A DNA stretch of 64,000 nt. Source: Lingula anatina. Taxonomy: Eukaryota > Brachiopoda > Lingulata > Lingulida > Lingulidae. Shown in pieces: positions 1-12,472 of this stretch. The DNA is taken from contig NW_019775500.1 of assembly GCF_001039355.2 (NCBI RefSeq), positions 171,559 to 235,558 of the forward strand, written 5' to 3'. Numbering within the stretch: position 1 is the stretch's first letter; each line of letters opens with the position of its first letter. The translations under genes were made by a program, and so were the position numbers. Below the pieces are notes generated by a model. It was not told where the DNA came from, ran no database searches, and saw nothing but the letters and a program-made list of their open reading frames with translations.

Positions 1-2578
1 AAAGTCCATTACTAAAGCTATTTACTTCATTAACACAAAGTTCAGTATATCAAATGTGTATGTCCTTGAAAATTTTGTTCCATCCAGGATGCATGAGAAT
101 GCTCTAAGGCAGTTGATCGTGACCGGAATCCGCCAAAATAAAATGGCGGGCGCTGTCAGCTGATTGTTGTTTATATTCGTAACCTCATCATTTCTTATTT
201 ACCTATTTCCCTGAGATTTCTTCGGTTTGGATTTCCTTTTCATATAGTCATCTGGCATTGGCATCGTCGTGGCATAGCCATGTTCTGCCTCTGGAATTCC
301 AAAATAAAAATTTCTTGATAACCCTATTCAGCGTCTATAGGGGGAATTTTTGACAGCTTGTCAACGTGGCAACGTTTGCAAAAATTACACTATTTCTAAC
401 TCTGATTAGAGTATCTCACCTCTTTCCCTTCTCTCCAGATATTCTGCTGCCTGTAGAAGCTGAGCTATGCTCATGATGGATGAAAGCTTCGCTTTTTCTG
501 GAATTTTTTAGTTGAAGTAAATTGGGACCTGCCTCCTGTCAAAATGGCTGACGTTGTTGTGGCTCGCGCAAATCGGCACGTTGAACGAACCGCAATGGTT
601 TGTTTACACAAAATTGAATATTATAATGAAGCGGTCTTTCTGCAATTCTGATTGGCCAAGTTTGACGTTTAGCTATTTCATATGCTAATACATATGAAAT
701 TGGCCAATCAGAAGTTAATTCAAGAGACCACGTGAAAGTCATGCCTGATCATATGTTGCTACCACACCCCGAGAATGCAACACAACAAAACTCTTGTTTT
801 CACATTCTAGTTCAAAAAGATGATATTTTTTTACTTATTTGTGTAAAAAGACATTAGTACAAGGTAATGGGTTTAGTAACATCGTTCCTATCGATCTGTA
901 AGTTGCACGTCGAAAAATTTAGTGTTGATAACACAGCTGTTGGTTCAAACGTTTGTTTACAAGGAAATTAGGTCAATGCAGAGGTAAAGTTATGAGCCCC
1001 AGGCACAGCAATGTCGTCGTGGTGTGCAAAGTCACTTTTAGCAGTGGAGATATCATACATCTTATTAGAATTTCGAAGGAGAAAAAAATCCACGACTTTA
1101 TCTATTTAAATTGCATATTTTTATTACATCCAAATAACCGGTCAGAAGAACGATGACGTAAGTTCTCACCTGACATCACGAAGCAAATATCCTATTTTTA
1201 GTACCAGTCAAGTCGGTTCATGTCGGTTTATAGTGAGCGCGAGTTGGCGCTCAAACTCGCCAAGTTTTTGATAATCAACTGATGTACGAAATTTCCCCAC
1301 TCTGCAGTAAAATTCTGTCAGTGTTGCAATTAAAGTTTTTCTTTTTTTAAAATAACAATGCATTATATTATAAGCAATAAAGTAGTTACTTTTTTATTTT
1401 CTGTGAAAAGGGTAGGCTCTATAACATTGATTTTCAGAGAAACGGGCAAAACTATTTTTGCCTTAAATAAAAGAGGAAAAATATACTTTGGTAGGGGTAG
1501 GTAGATATACATGTACATGTGCTTATGGCGAGGTCATTTCTCAATCACCGATTTTAGGCTAGTGATAAAAATCCCCATGACAGAGTGATGATACATATTT
1601 ACAAATAAGCAAAAACGATGCTACATGCAACACATTTGGAGTGTAACCAGTATGGGCAGACTTTTTACAGTAAAAATTAACATTTTCAGTAATTTGCTAT
1701 TATAGATATATCTGAGCAAGTGTTGACCACCACTTCAATATCTTAATTGGTTGTTGATACAGCCAAAGGAAAAGTGCTGGCAGAGATGTATTTCATAATT
1801 ATTGAATCAGTGTTTATAGTTTTTCCTTTTAGTTAGCTTGGCAAAACAAGAGAGAAAATGATTTACTTATAAATATTTTATTTTTTGCCTTTACTGCCAT
1901 TATCTCTAACAGCTTAATATTTATCACACTTTTAAACCCTCAGAGATATATATTATCTATCTATCTGTGATACTTTACCACTTAATATGTCAACCAATAC
2001 ATTCATACTTATATTAATTTTATCATAACCTTATCAAATAATTGCGCTACTTGAAGTGACCAACATTTGATGTATTATAATCTTGCCTGGCATATTAAAC
2101 CTCAATAATGTTGTACTACTGGAAGAAAATAAACAGTTTTATCATTCTTTAAATTATAATATTCTTTTTCACCAACAACATAAAGACTAAAAGCATCATC
2201 ATGATTTTCAAGCTTTTACACAGGCTCACTAACAATTTAGGAGCTAAATAACACAGCGTTTTTTTTTTTTTTTAAATTTTTTTATACACACTGAAGGTCC
2301 CTGGTAATCACAGTTTCATACATACTATAGTTTGTACAATTGTTTCAGTTAATGTGCATTCTTTCAATGAATATATAACAAAACATGTAGTACAAAGTAA
2401 AGAACACTATTACATTAAAGTTGTACACATTCTGTTTTACTTTCTATTCAAAATATGAGCACAAATTCTTATTCAGGTTATCACTTTTTAAATAATATGG
2501 ATTTCCTTTTTTTAAATCAATACATGAGTAATAATTTTGACAAATATTTCCCATGATTATTACAAGTTATGGTAATTT
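1..2578. other. Noncoding stretch left of PGM3
   Basis: No open frame here reads as a recognisable protein. The first 1.3 kb has more CpG than the rest. It includes an ATGGCGG-containing motif near 143 that gives only a six-codon frame, and a small GC-rich hairpin at 1235-1252 (GAGCGC, 6-nt loop, GCGCTC). It could hold a promoter of a gene outside the window, but I cannot assign one. The remainder, to 2.58 kb, is AT-rich and featureless apart from homopolymer runs (poly-T near 2260). Confidence 0.5.
646..713. repeat. Nested inverted repeat carrying two opposed CCAAT boxes
   Basis: Outer arms 646-659 and 700-713 are perfect 14-bp inverted copies, each containing a CCAAT box (TTCTGATTGGCCAA). 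Inside lies a second perfect pair, ATTTCATATG (675-684) and CATATGAAAT (691-700), around a 6-bp loop that includes an octamer-like ATGCTAAT. It may be a foldback element remnant or a symmetric regulatory element. No transcript start can be tied to it. Confidence 0.55.
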
Positions 2579-2897
2579 AAAGGGATAATAACTCTTCGTT
2601 TCGGCCAAAAAATGAATTTTCCTAGAGTAAACAACAATTTTTCCATACTTACCAATGGTTAATGAATCCATTTTTACATTCAAAGTTAGTCCCTGGTTTT
2701 TTTCTAAAAAGTTTGGTTTTTTGTTAAGAGTATAGCCATAAAAAGAGGTCACATGGTCTAAAGACAAGCTCAGATATCAGAATAATAGCTATAACTGCCG
2801 TTTTTGTGGTAAAACAGAATATATTATATTTCTATGAGTTATTCACAATGTTTTCATTGTGAAATATAGATCTCATACAAAGAGTTATTATCCCTTT
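2579..2897. mobile_element. MITE-like element with about 18-bp terminal inverted repeats
   Basis: The ends are AAAGGGATAATAACTCTT (from 2579) and its reverse complement (ending 2897), bounding about 320 bp of AT-rich DNA with no coding capacity. Matching termini and small size fit a non-autonomous DNA transposon. I cannot identify a clear target-site duplication or the superfamily. Confidence 0.6.
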
Positions 2898-2940
2898 GAA
2901 TACAAAGTTTCAATCCCATATCACTGAATTGTTAAATATT

Positions 2941-2980
2941 AAAACAAGGAGACCAGTCTGACAGCTGGTCCTTGTGTTTT
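2941..2980. repeat. Short imperfect hairpin
   Basis: The arms AAAACAAGGA-GACCAG and CTGGTC-CTTGTGTTTT pair around a loop of about 8 nt. It is 40 bp long and lies just right of the MITE at 2579-2897. It could be part of a small foldback repeat. No function can be assigned. Confidence 0.4.
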
Positions 2981-4665
2981 CTCAAACTGTTGCAGAATTT
3001 TTCTGACATCAGGACACACTACTGGACAATGAACACCATGGGCATGGACTGCTTTATGACTCTGACATCATCCTACAACTAGAAAAGCACTGATGTGACA
3101 GCCTGGGACTCAAAAGAGAAAAAAAATTAATGGCACCAAATTATCTTTAACAACTGGATTTTTTTAGACTAAAAGCAAGTATTGATGGGGTTGGCAGTTA
3201 AATGTTGCATACATATTACTGCTTCCTGTTCACCCCATTAACATTTTAACTCATAATTACAAAGGAAACTGAGCAGCATAAAATACATGTGGATCCAAGA
3301 AACCATCAAAATGGGTACATCTGTTGTTCAGGATCGTTTAATTTCTTATAAATTTAACCCAAATGAAAGTGATAAGATACCTTGCCAATGCCTAAATAAC
3401 CTCTCATCCTAAAGGTTTAACACAACAGAAAAAAGTATATGAATACTCTTCATACTTAATAATTATTATATAATGAGAAATATGTCATAGTGAAATCACG
3501 AGTCATCAAGGTGCATGTGACAGTGGGAAGTGTGAGTCACATGCACTTTGGGGACTCATGGTGTATCTGACTTATGTATACTACTTTGAATGTGGAGTAA
3601 AAAGGCACAAGCATGGTGGAACTTGCATTCCTGCGTGACAGATGCACCTGTGTGAGATACATAGCACAATCTTTTGTTCTGGACATCCACCTCAGCATCA
3701 TTCAGAAAGAGAGATCAGGTCTTGTTACAGTATGGCTGCTGTCTATTATCTAGACATATGATAATAAAGGAAGGCAAGCCATTCAATGCCACCAATTACA
3801 CTGTATCTATTACTATTTAGCTTTCAGGAAAAGATAGCAATCACCACTTCCCCTTTTACTGAGCTAACAGTTTCATTTACAAGGTGTTATGCCCTCTACA
3901 CTCTGCAACAGACAGATAGGCATCAACAGAAGGCTAAATGTGCAGTAATATCCACTGTGGGTCTACCAAAAGACTAAACAATAAACACTGACTATGGAAT
4001 CCATTGTTGTGTACAACTTCAAAAGAAAATCTTTATATTTTTCGTCTCATTTAATTATACCAAATTATCCCAACTGTACTTTCACTTTTTTTTTTTGGAA
4101 CTTCCCCCTCTCCCAGCTCCCCCACCCCCCTGCATGGAGAGGGTAGAAATCAGGGCATGGTATGTAATACATGTATATAGTCAGGCAGAATTATAATGAC
4201 TGAACAAACTTGCAATTCTCCTGCAGCTTGCTTCATTCCACGATTAACAACATAGTAAGCGGATGGGAAAACAAACTTACTGTAAATGAACTTTCAAATT
4301 CAAAATGAAAGCATTACAGCTAGCAAAATAGTGACAAACATGTATACATTATCAGCTGTAATACAAGTGTGAAATGAATCTAAATTACAAAGAGATCCTT
4401 ATATATCACAAATAAGACTAAAATTAAGGAATAAATAAATAGAATAAAGAAACAACACTGTCATTGTTCATTAGAGGTAAAGCTGCCAATTTCTGACCTG
4501 TAAGTCTCTTGGCTTGTGTTAATACACCTTTTCCAACATGTTGCACCCCTTGTTATTAGTTTGTTACAAAAGCTTCTATAAAATAATATAATATAATATA
4601 AGACTAGAATACTGCATGACTGATGACACTGGTCCTGCTGTATGGTAACAGATCAGACAGGCAGT
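2981..4665. other. Noncoding, probably including the PGM3 3' UTR
   Basis: No exon-like frame is seen. Directly downstream of the PGM3 stop (minus strand) lies AT-rich DNA. A possible ATTAAA polyadenylation hexamer on the minus strand sits near 4050 (TTTAAT on plus), which would give a 3' UTR of about 600 nt; this is a guess. A 60-bp hairpin at 3499-3560 is listed separately. Confidence 0.4.
3499..3560. ncRNA. Pre-miRNA-sized hairpin, function unknown
   Basis: Two arms of about 23 nt (3499-3521 and 3536-3560) pair with few mismatches around a loop of about 14 nt. The stem core GTGCATGTGAC/GTCACATGCAC is perfect. Size and geometry suit a microRNA precursor, but expression cannot be judged from sequence, and a chance or foldback-element origin is equally possible. 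Confidence 0.25.
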
Positions 4666-7600
4666 TCACTGAGGAGGGGTCGGCTTCTCTCCTACGCCAC
4701 CAGCAAGGTTATACACCTCCACTGATACTTCATGAGCAAGCATGTCAGCATTTTTCTGCAAAAAAAAAGTGTACACGTAATATTTTCAAACTTATTTATT
4801 TAGGGCCAAACAGTCCTTGTGGCTGACTTGAGGGGTTTTAATCAACTTTACACTATAAGATCAATGTCAATGTTATCACAAATTTTCTTTGTAGTTAAGA
4901 AGCTCCAGGTGGTAAAATACTCCAGAAGTAGGAGAGCAAAGTACAGGGAAGCCTGGTACCAGTGAGTGTACATGTGTGAATGTTTGGCAGATTGGAGAGG
5001 GGGGGGGGGTCTGTTAAAATCTTTCAACTGCACAACAAAGTCAGGGGACAAGGTGTTTTCCCTAGCACACCAATGATGCTGGCTGTGTACACAATTTCAA
5101 CTGACAAAGATAAACATCATTAACTATAAATGAAAATAATTCCAATGGCATATGTAATCCCAATGCTAAGAAGCCAATGTCTGTTACTAGTACAAACTCT
5201 TGTTAAGGCAAGTTATTTAGTATATCCTGAAGGTGTTATCTACTTACAAGTATTTAAATACATGCACATACAGATAACAAAATATGTATGTTGCCAAAAT
5301 AAAAACTTATCTGAAGCTCTAAACACATAGTTGAGAGACAAGACCATTGACGAGATATAGTTTTCAAGTATGGGACCAGCTTTTTGACTACATTTTTGTC
5401 GAGCATAACATTTAAATCATTCTCATGCCACCCACTCATCTTTACTTCCCCATTTTAATAAATTCTAGATTCATTTAAATGATTCAAATAACTTTTAAAA
5501 TAAAACTTTGCTAGACTAACTCCAAATTTGGAGCTTTTCAGTCTATAAAATCACCAGACAGGGGCGGATCCAGGATTATTTGAAGGGGGGTCCGTGGATG
5601 TGAAGCCTACCTTCCCCACCCCCTCTTGGTGTGAAAAATAGTATTTTAGAGGGCAAACGGTGCCATTTGGTATGGTTTATAACTATGATTCTGCTAGTCA
5701 AAATTATAATTTCAAGAGAGGACCATTGGTGTGATTTTTTTTCAGAAATCTAAGGGGGGGGGGTCAGGACCCCCTTGACACTGCCAGACATACCTTTTTT
5801 GGCAGACGTACCTCTTTAAGCATAGCACACATATCAAAGACTAACTTTAAATACATACCTGAGTTTCTGCCTCGGCATAAACTCTAACAATGTCTTCAGT
5901 TCCAGAAGGCCTGAATTAAATGAAATTATAGGCTGTATTTATATTCAATTAAATAACTGTTAAAAATAAAGAACTGCTCTTATTTTGGAATTTTTAATAG
6001 CCAAGTTGCTGGCTTATTTTCTTATTTGTTACCAATGTGAAATGGTCATTGTCACCCAAATGATCAATGAGTGTTGATTCATCAGTTTAGAATTTTAAGC
6101 TCATCAAACACTTGGGATCCATAGTGAATCTAATAAGTAATCTTCTACTGTATTAATTTGTAACTGATTTGCCTAAAAAATTCAGAGTATGTGAGGTCAA
6201 GTAGTCATGATATTTGGTTCATTTTTCAAAATGTTAATATTGAAAAGTGAACCAAATATCATGACCACTTGACCTCACATACTGTACGATAAGTGTTCAT
6301 AGAACAAAGTTCGACATAAATCACATTGTGCAACAATGACTCATGATTGCACTTGTTTGTTCTTTGCTTTGAACACTCAGAAAAAAAAAGAGTAAACAAA
6401 GTTTGACATTGGGTTGGACAGTACAGCCATATGTCTTCTGGACATGCCTGCTGGACATGTGCACAGGTGTGAACTGACCTGACAAAGGCCCTGCCATCTG
6501 GATACTTTTCCACCAAAGCATCAATGGCCTCCTGCAACCCTTTAGGCGAGGTAGTTTTCCTCTCAGCATCTGTGGTCTGAATCACAGTTCTATCTTTCAC
6601 CTACAAACAGTTTGAAAATAAATGAGAATATGACAGCTTTTCTTCTCTTCTTGCAGTTATCTGATAATATAAACTAGGTAACAGATTTCAAAACCTGGAG
6701 TATGAGTTTTCTAAATAAATTAAAAACATTAAGCATGTTATTTTTGCTACCTTAAGGGTTGTCAGTTATACATTTTATTTTAGCTCACTTTGTTAAGCTT
6801 ACACATATTTTGAATATTCCAGCCCAGTACTTTTAAGTCTCCTATTTGTAGTAGTACATGTATGCATATTGCACCAATAATTAAATGGAGAATACTTCTA
6901 GACTGCAGACATCTTCAAAGGCAAAATGTAAATTATAATCAAACAACATTTCAAAAAATGTTTTAGGAAACCCTGATTTTGTTGAAATTGTAAATGCTTC
7001 TTTTTCCCCTGAATAATTTATTACATTTTTTTGGAAGAACTTCTTTGAGATATCACACCCACTAATGAACAGACAAATCAATGCCAATGAAAATAGAGCA
7101 TGCTTTGTTGGCAGATGTGACCAAAAAAATTGTCCTTGAAACGAAGGTCAACCTTAGAATAAAGTTCAAGGTAAGCCATCACAAACTCATCAAAGCCCCC
7201 ATATGTTCCAAATATGATGGTCCTAGCCAAGCCATTTCTCAAGATATTCACAAGGTTATGACACACGGCCATGGAGAAACTTGTCATGTCCATCAAAATC
7301 AAGAGACTTCTAAGGGGCCATTCAGAATAGATGATCCAAGTACTTACTGATCCGCTAACTAAATATGGCCGACCTCACTTCAAAAGTTAAGCTGCTGATT
7401 CCCAAAGGTCTCCCCAGCTCCACACGCGCCATAAAATGGATTAAATCTGAGGTTTAATTGCTAGGCCCCTGTGGAGGCAGGGAGACCATCATGGAATTAG
7501 CAGCATCGCTTTTGAAGTGGGCCCCTAAAACCTCCTTCTGTGTATCATAAAATTTCTTCACCTTGACTTTGAGTTGTCTGTTTGGAAGATCAGTGTAGGC

Positions 7601-10600
7601 ATCATTCCAGTCCTCTATGCTCCACCCCTTGGAATGTAAGATTGTTTCTACTAACAGGAGATCAGAGATGGCGTCACCTACAGTCTGAAGATGAGGAGAG
7701 CAAAAGTCATACATACAGATGATGAAGTTTTCCTGTGTACAAAAATAATGCTTTGAGCCAACAAGAAAATATTACCCCTAAAAACAGTAATAAAATTTAT
7801 GGACAATATGGTATCAATGAAGAAAAGGCAAAAGTTTAACCAATTATTAATAATAAGTGGATACAATGACTGCTAAAATGGTCAGGTTTCATGTGTGATG
7901 TATAAATTCTTATATTTACGTTAAGTAAAATCTTAAATATCTACATATTTTGGCCAAAAGGGAAAATCTGAAAGACACAAATATCTAGTTTTTTAGGATC
8001 TTTACTGTTTTTACATACCTGATTTATTAGACCAATTATCCATAACAGTCTTCTTGCGGCATGCTCTTGGTCTTTTGAAAGACTGAAAAAATCAAATGAA
8101 AAGTGAAAACTTGCAAACTTTAGTATGTTTTACCACACACACCATATCTTGTGAAACTTAAAACTGAAAATATTTGCTAATATAGTCTTACCTGGAATCA
8201 TTAGCTGCCATGAGAACCATATCTTGTATTTTTTCACTGAAGACCACGGTCCCATGTCCATTTGCCTCAAAGTACACACCTATGTCATACTCCAGGGCTT
8301 TGTGATGGAGATGTTTCACACCTGTGGGCACACAAGCCACTGGGACTTGCTGAAATGACAGTCAGGTATGTACAGGTAAGTGCATTCTATGTAACAGATT
8401 GTGTTAGTTGTGATTGTGCACTTAATAAAATGTGCCTGAGTAGGCTATATAACCACCACAGCTATGACTTGTAAATATGTTAAATGTGTTAGGTGTGAAT
8501 GCCTTGCTGTGACTGGAACTTCACTCACACAGGATACATGTTGAAACTGCTGACATTTTATAGAGAAGCATATTCAGGAAAAGCACATGAGCAATTTATC
8601 AGCAGGCACTATCCCGTGAAGAAGTGGTGGTTTTGGCAAGGATACTGCTTAAGTTTATTCTTTTTTCATAGTTATGTTCTCATTTTACTCAACCCAATGC
8701 ATGAATAAACTCACCAATTCATTAGTAATGTAGCTTGTGGAGCTGCCATTGGCATAGGCAGTCTGAACTAGGCCTAGGTTGATATTCAGTCCACTGCTGT
8801 TCACAAGTTCCTTCAAATAACCAGCAACCTTAAATAATATAATAAAAATATTTTATTTAAGTCTAAATTACATACAGATATGTTCTGTAGACTTTACAAT
8901 TATGTGCATTACATACATATAACAAATAGGCACCTGGTCATTACAATCTGTGTAAGTGATCTCGCCTCCCTGCTAATAAAGAGGAAAAACATGAATGATA
9001 GCAAAATATAGTCCAAACATTTCATTTAACATGACAGCCACAGAAAATATGTAACTGATACCTTTTGAGAATATAGTTTAATTATCAATGTGATAGTATT
9101 CTGTCAATGATCAAAACCCAAATAATAACATTATGATCTTTCAGGTGTCAACATAAATTTATAACAAATAATACTTACTAGAGTTGCTATTTTATCGCCA
9201 TCTAATAGCTTAAATGTTCCATCTGAAAATAAATAGAAGCTTTCTCAACACACACAAATAAATGATTATAGGTTCACTTGAATGATTTATTAGTAAACAA
9301 TGTAAACTTTCAAGTATTCCAATTATAATGGCACTATCAGAAATGAAAAAAAAAAGTTTACTTCATATGAGGGATTTCCAATCTTTCACATAACCACTAC
9401 CAAGAGATCCATACAATACCACACAGCTGATACATACTTTTCTCCTGGTAAAAGTAAACTATCCTGTCAGCATCACCATCAAAGGATGCACACCTGACCC
9501 TGGCTTCCTTGGGCATACCTGGATATACAAACTACAGGTAAAGACACAAATATCACTTGGTTGTATCCATCATTTTTCCTGCTTAATACATACTATTAAT
9601 TACTAAATATACAACAATTCACATGGTTATATAATAATGACAAGAGGCTTTCATCATTGTCTGATACCCCTGTACCTAACTCACCATTAGGAGCTGTTTG
9701 CTGGACTTTGACGTAATCTGCGCCACACTGGAAAAATTAAATATTAATGAAAAATTTAGCACCACAAGTTTTTAAACAAGAATATAATAAATATATCAAC
9801 ATTCATTTAAAAATGAAAACATGGTGATGCCATAAAGGTTAGCTATTAAATAAGCTTTAATACAAGCATCTTGACAAAAAATTATCTGTGATACTGCTTA
9901 ATATTCTTTCAAATTTCGGTTTCGCAACAACACACAAATTTACCATGTAATTCAACTTGCCGCTACTCCCATCATTGAACAATTCTATTTGCAAAGAGTT
10001 GTTCAAATGCTTCTGCATTTCTTTAATCTTTAAGGCACCTACTCCATTTGCTCCATCTAACCTGAGTTGTGGGTGATAGCGCTCATTTTGGTGTTCCTAC
10101 AAATAAACCAATATTGATTTTTCCACCCATTTAATTATCACACAAATGATAAAAAAATATTGCATGCATATTACCATTTTTTTTTAAATTTTTAAATTAT
10201 GATTATTTATTGTGATAAAAGTCTTTAATTTAAAAAATCACTAATTAGTTACTTACATGACCCCTGAGTTTCAAAAAAGCATTAGATAGTTTTGTGTAGT
10301 AGCCATTTTCAGTTTGGCTCCCATATTGACCTTGAGAATTTTCACATCTAACCATGAAATGAAGCTGGGGAGTGGTTAATATACCTGGAAATGTATTCAA
10401 AACAATAAAATCAAATAATTGTCTCCAACTGTCACCCATAAACTAAATACTGACCTGTACAAATTTTTGGACTTTACATACTATTCTATTAAAACATCAT
10501 GGTTGAGCAAAGGAAATTAGGACTGCTTACAAGTACTAGACACAATCATATCTTTAAGTATCCAAAGTTCTGGCCAGAAAATATCAAAATGACAATTTGA

Positions 10601-12472
10601 TTAACAAGGTAGTTGGACATTAGTTGACAAAACTGACCATAGTCCTTGATCTCTCCGTTTATTGCTTGGACTCCATCGATTATAGCTTGAGCAAGGGATG
10701 GACTACTGGGCCTGAGGTACAGAGGGAAATTATTAAAGAACACACTTGAACGATAAGATATAATTTCATAGGATATGCTTATCTAATATAATAAAATCTT
10801 CTTTCAGATAAAAACAAAACATTATAAGTGACCAAAATAGCTTGCATTTCCAGTAATGTTATTTGTCATTCTCTTTTATTTGTCATGTGAGTCTTTAAGC
10901 AGCCTTTGATACTTTGTAGCAGTTTTTTTGTAATATTGTATCTCAGTAATGGGCCATATATCACTGACCTAGTATCCCTGGCAAGGAACACCTGTGCAGG
11001 AACAGCTGTGTCTATGCCACAACTGGAGACTATGTCTGACAGCACAGCTGGGAGGTCAGAATCACTAAAATATGCATAGAATGATGCACAATAATCTTGT
11101 ATTAAAAAATTCTGTTTCATATAATATCATTTAAGAATTTTTGATGATATATTGACTGAATTTTTTTTTAAGATTATAAAAATAATTATGATGTCACAGG
11201 ATGCATTCTTTATTCTGAAAATAAATAATTCAGATTTAACAGTAAGTTATCTTTATCAATTCAGAAATAGAATGAAGTGTTGCACCAGACTATGAAAAAA
11301 GGGATAAAGAAAAAGGATATCCCTAACCTGACATTAGCCAGTTTGGTGGCCAGTTTCTCCCAGGCAGCTTCCAGCATCTCTCCAAGAGGATCCACCAGCT
11401 TGACTCCATTGTCCTCCTCAGGGTTATGTGATGCTGTGATCATAGCTCCAATTACAGCTGCAATAATTTATGAAAAACAGATCAATCATATTTCATTAAA
11501 ACAACAAAATAAGATGTGTCATTGTTAATTGACTACACTCCAGCAGGCTCACAGGAAGAATTTGATCACAAGATATTCAATTATTTCTCTAGTTTTCTGT
11601 CCATCAGAAAATAAAAAAAAGACATGAAGCTTATTAAATTATAATGTTACATCATGCTAATATGAGTAAAAAATTTTTCACAGCTATGAAAATAAGAAAC
11701 TGGTGCTTTTATCATGCCTGAACTTAGGCAAAAAAGTTTTCTGTTTCATTAGAAAACATATATGTGACATGCATCTTTACCTCTTTTAAGTTGTGACCGA
11801 AGTGCAGCCAACACTCCCATTCTGAACATGACATGGTCAAGTTCTTCACCTCTGCAATGACACCATACACATGTATTTTTATATCATATTGAGAAGTGCT
11901 GTTTTCATTTTAACTAACAGATATAAATACTGAAGACATTCTTATTTTAACTCATCATATTAAATGATGGTTACAGCCCTGGTCGATCATGATGTGTTAC
12001 TTATAAATCACCACTGGGTGAGCTGTGAGATCGAACACATTAAATTATTAATTAGCGTCCCCCACACCCCACCCAGACCCAACGGAGAGATATATTTAAT
12101 TCTTTAATCCACGGATTTCAATCAAAGTTCAAAATGGTAAATGTAATAAAACAGTCTCTTAAACACTTGAAACCGCCCACCAAACAAGCATGGGATATTT
12201 ATGACTGGCATCATGCAATTTGCAAGATGTGACATGCGCATGGTCAGCAATGTCGGTGCAATAAAACTTATCGTAGGTGAAATCCACAGGTAACGGTGTG
12301 CACAATCTACTAATTTTTTTATGGAAAAACAATACAAGTACATCAACAATAATCTTGCTGTTTCTTACTTGGTTCGGAATCCTGCTGTGCCATATTGAAT
12401 GACCTTTTCGCGGAGACGAGGGTGCTTTTCAGCAGCAATTTTCACTGCAGCAAAATAGCCGGTTCCTGCCAT
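4666..12472 (-). CDS. PGM3: Phosphoacetylglucosamine mutase (N-acetylglucosamine-phosphate mutase), 18 coding exons
   Basis: The enzyme interconverts GlcNAc-6-phosphate and GlcNAc-1-phosphate in cytosolic UDP-GlcNAc synthesis, feeding glycosylation, GPI anchors and chitin. The model is 561 aa (human enzyme 542). Exons in transcript order: 12472-12369, 11851-11781, 11457-11328, 11064-10969, 10711-10638, 10384-10257, 10096-9944, 9727-9685, 9518-9438, 9222-9179, 8972-8934, 8828-8715, 8349-8192, 8082-8019, 7684-7562, 6600-6479, 5910-5859, 4755-4666. All introns are GT-AG and all junctions are in frame. Family motifs are intact: QYGTAGFRT near the N-terminus; catalytic-serine loop [11 protein letters not shown] (Ser68); metal loop DGDADR (280-285); sugar-recognition loop EANGHG (387-392); phosphate-binding loop RPSGTED (515-521). 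I chose the start at 12472 because its context is strong (A at -3, G at +4) and it gives a human-like N-terminus. An in-frame upstream ATG at 12568 would add 32 residues. Odd: the extra 13 residues from the 39-nt exon. Confidence 0.96.
5559..5783 (+). mobile_element. hAT-like non-autonomous element, 'CAGGGGCGGATCCAGG' family, copy 1
   Basis: The element begins CAGGGGCGGATCCAGG and is flanked on both sides by CCAGA (5554-5558 and 5784-5788), a probable target duplication. It lies in the last PGM3 intron. The left 50 bp matches, in opposite orientation, a fragment at 49585-49640, and the terminus matches the element at 17337. The right terminus is divergent, with G-run/C-run pairing (GGGGGGTCAGGACCCCC) just inside. 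A hAT assignment rests only on the terminal motif. Confidence 0.55.
6186..6283. repeat. Near-perfect 44-bp foldback in a PGM3 intron
   Basis: Arms 6186-6229 and 6240-6283 are almost exact reverse complements (core AGTATGTGAGGTCAAG...CTTGACCTCACATACT) with a loop of about 10 nt. The low divergence between arms suggests a recent insertion or conversion between arms. It lies between the last two exons of PGM3, so the pre-mRNA would carry a long double-stranded stem. It is likely a minimal foldback MITE; no coding content. Confidence 0.75.
7376..7519. mobile_element. Foldback MITE with 48-bp arms in a PGM3 intron
   Basis: Arms 7376-7423 and 7471-7519 are inverted copies, roughly 80% identical by eye. 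Both outer ends read CACTTCAAAAG and both inner ends CTCCAC. It sits about 40 bp beyond the donor at 7562-7561. GGGGCC-type sequence outside each arm (about 7313 and 7520) may be the true element ends, which would enlarge it. It has no coding capacity. Confidence 0.55.
8934..8972 (-). CDS. PGM3: 39-nt in-frame microexon of PGM3 with tandem (NAGNAG) acceptor
   Basis: This exon encodes 13 residues ([13 protein letters not shown], 309-321) placed between IATL and VAGYLKEL. In the human enzyme IATL is followed directly by the helix corresponding to VAGYLKEL. Both flanking introns are phase 0, so skipping keeps frame. The acceptor reads TTAGCAG on the minus strand, so either a 39-nt or a 36-nt exon can be made; the donor is CAG-GTGCCT. 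It may be a cassette exon, a lineage-specific insertion or a fortuitous frame. I include it in the model because the splice sites and phase fit. Confidence 0.5.

Noticed and set aside
6259-6478. Extension of the PGM3 exon frame beyond 6479
   Set aside because: A GT donor at 6478-6477 and phase agreement with the next exon (RPSGTED) show that this part is intron.
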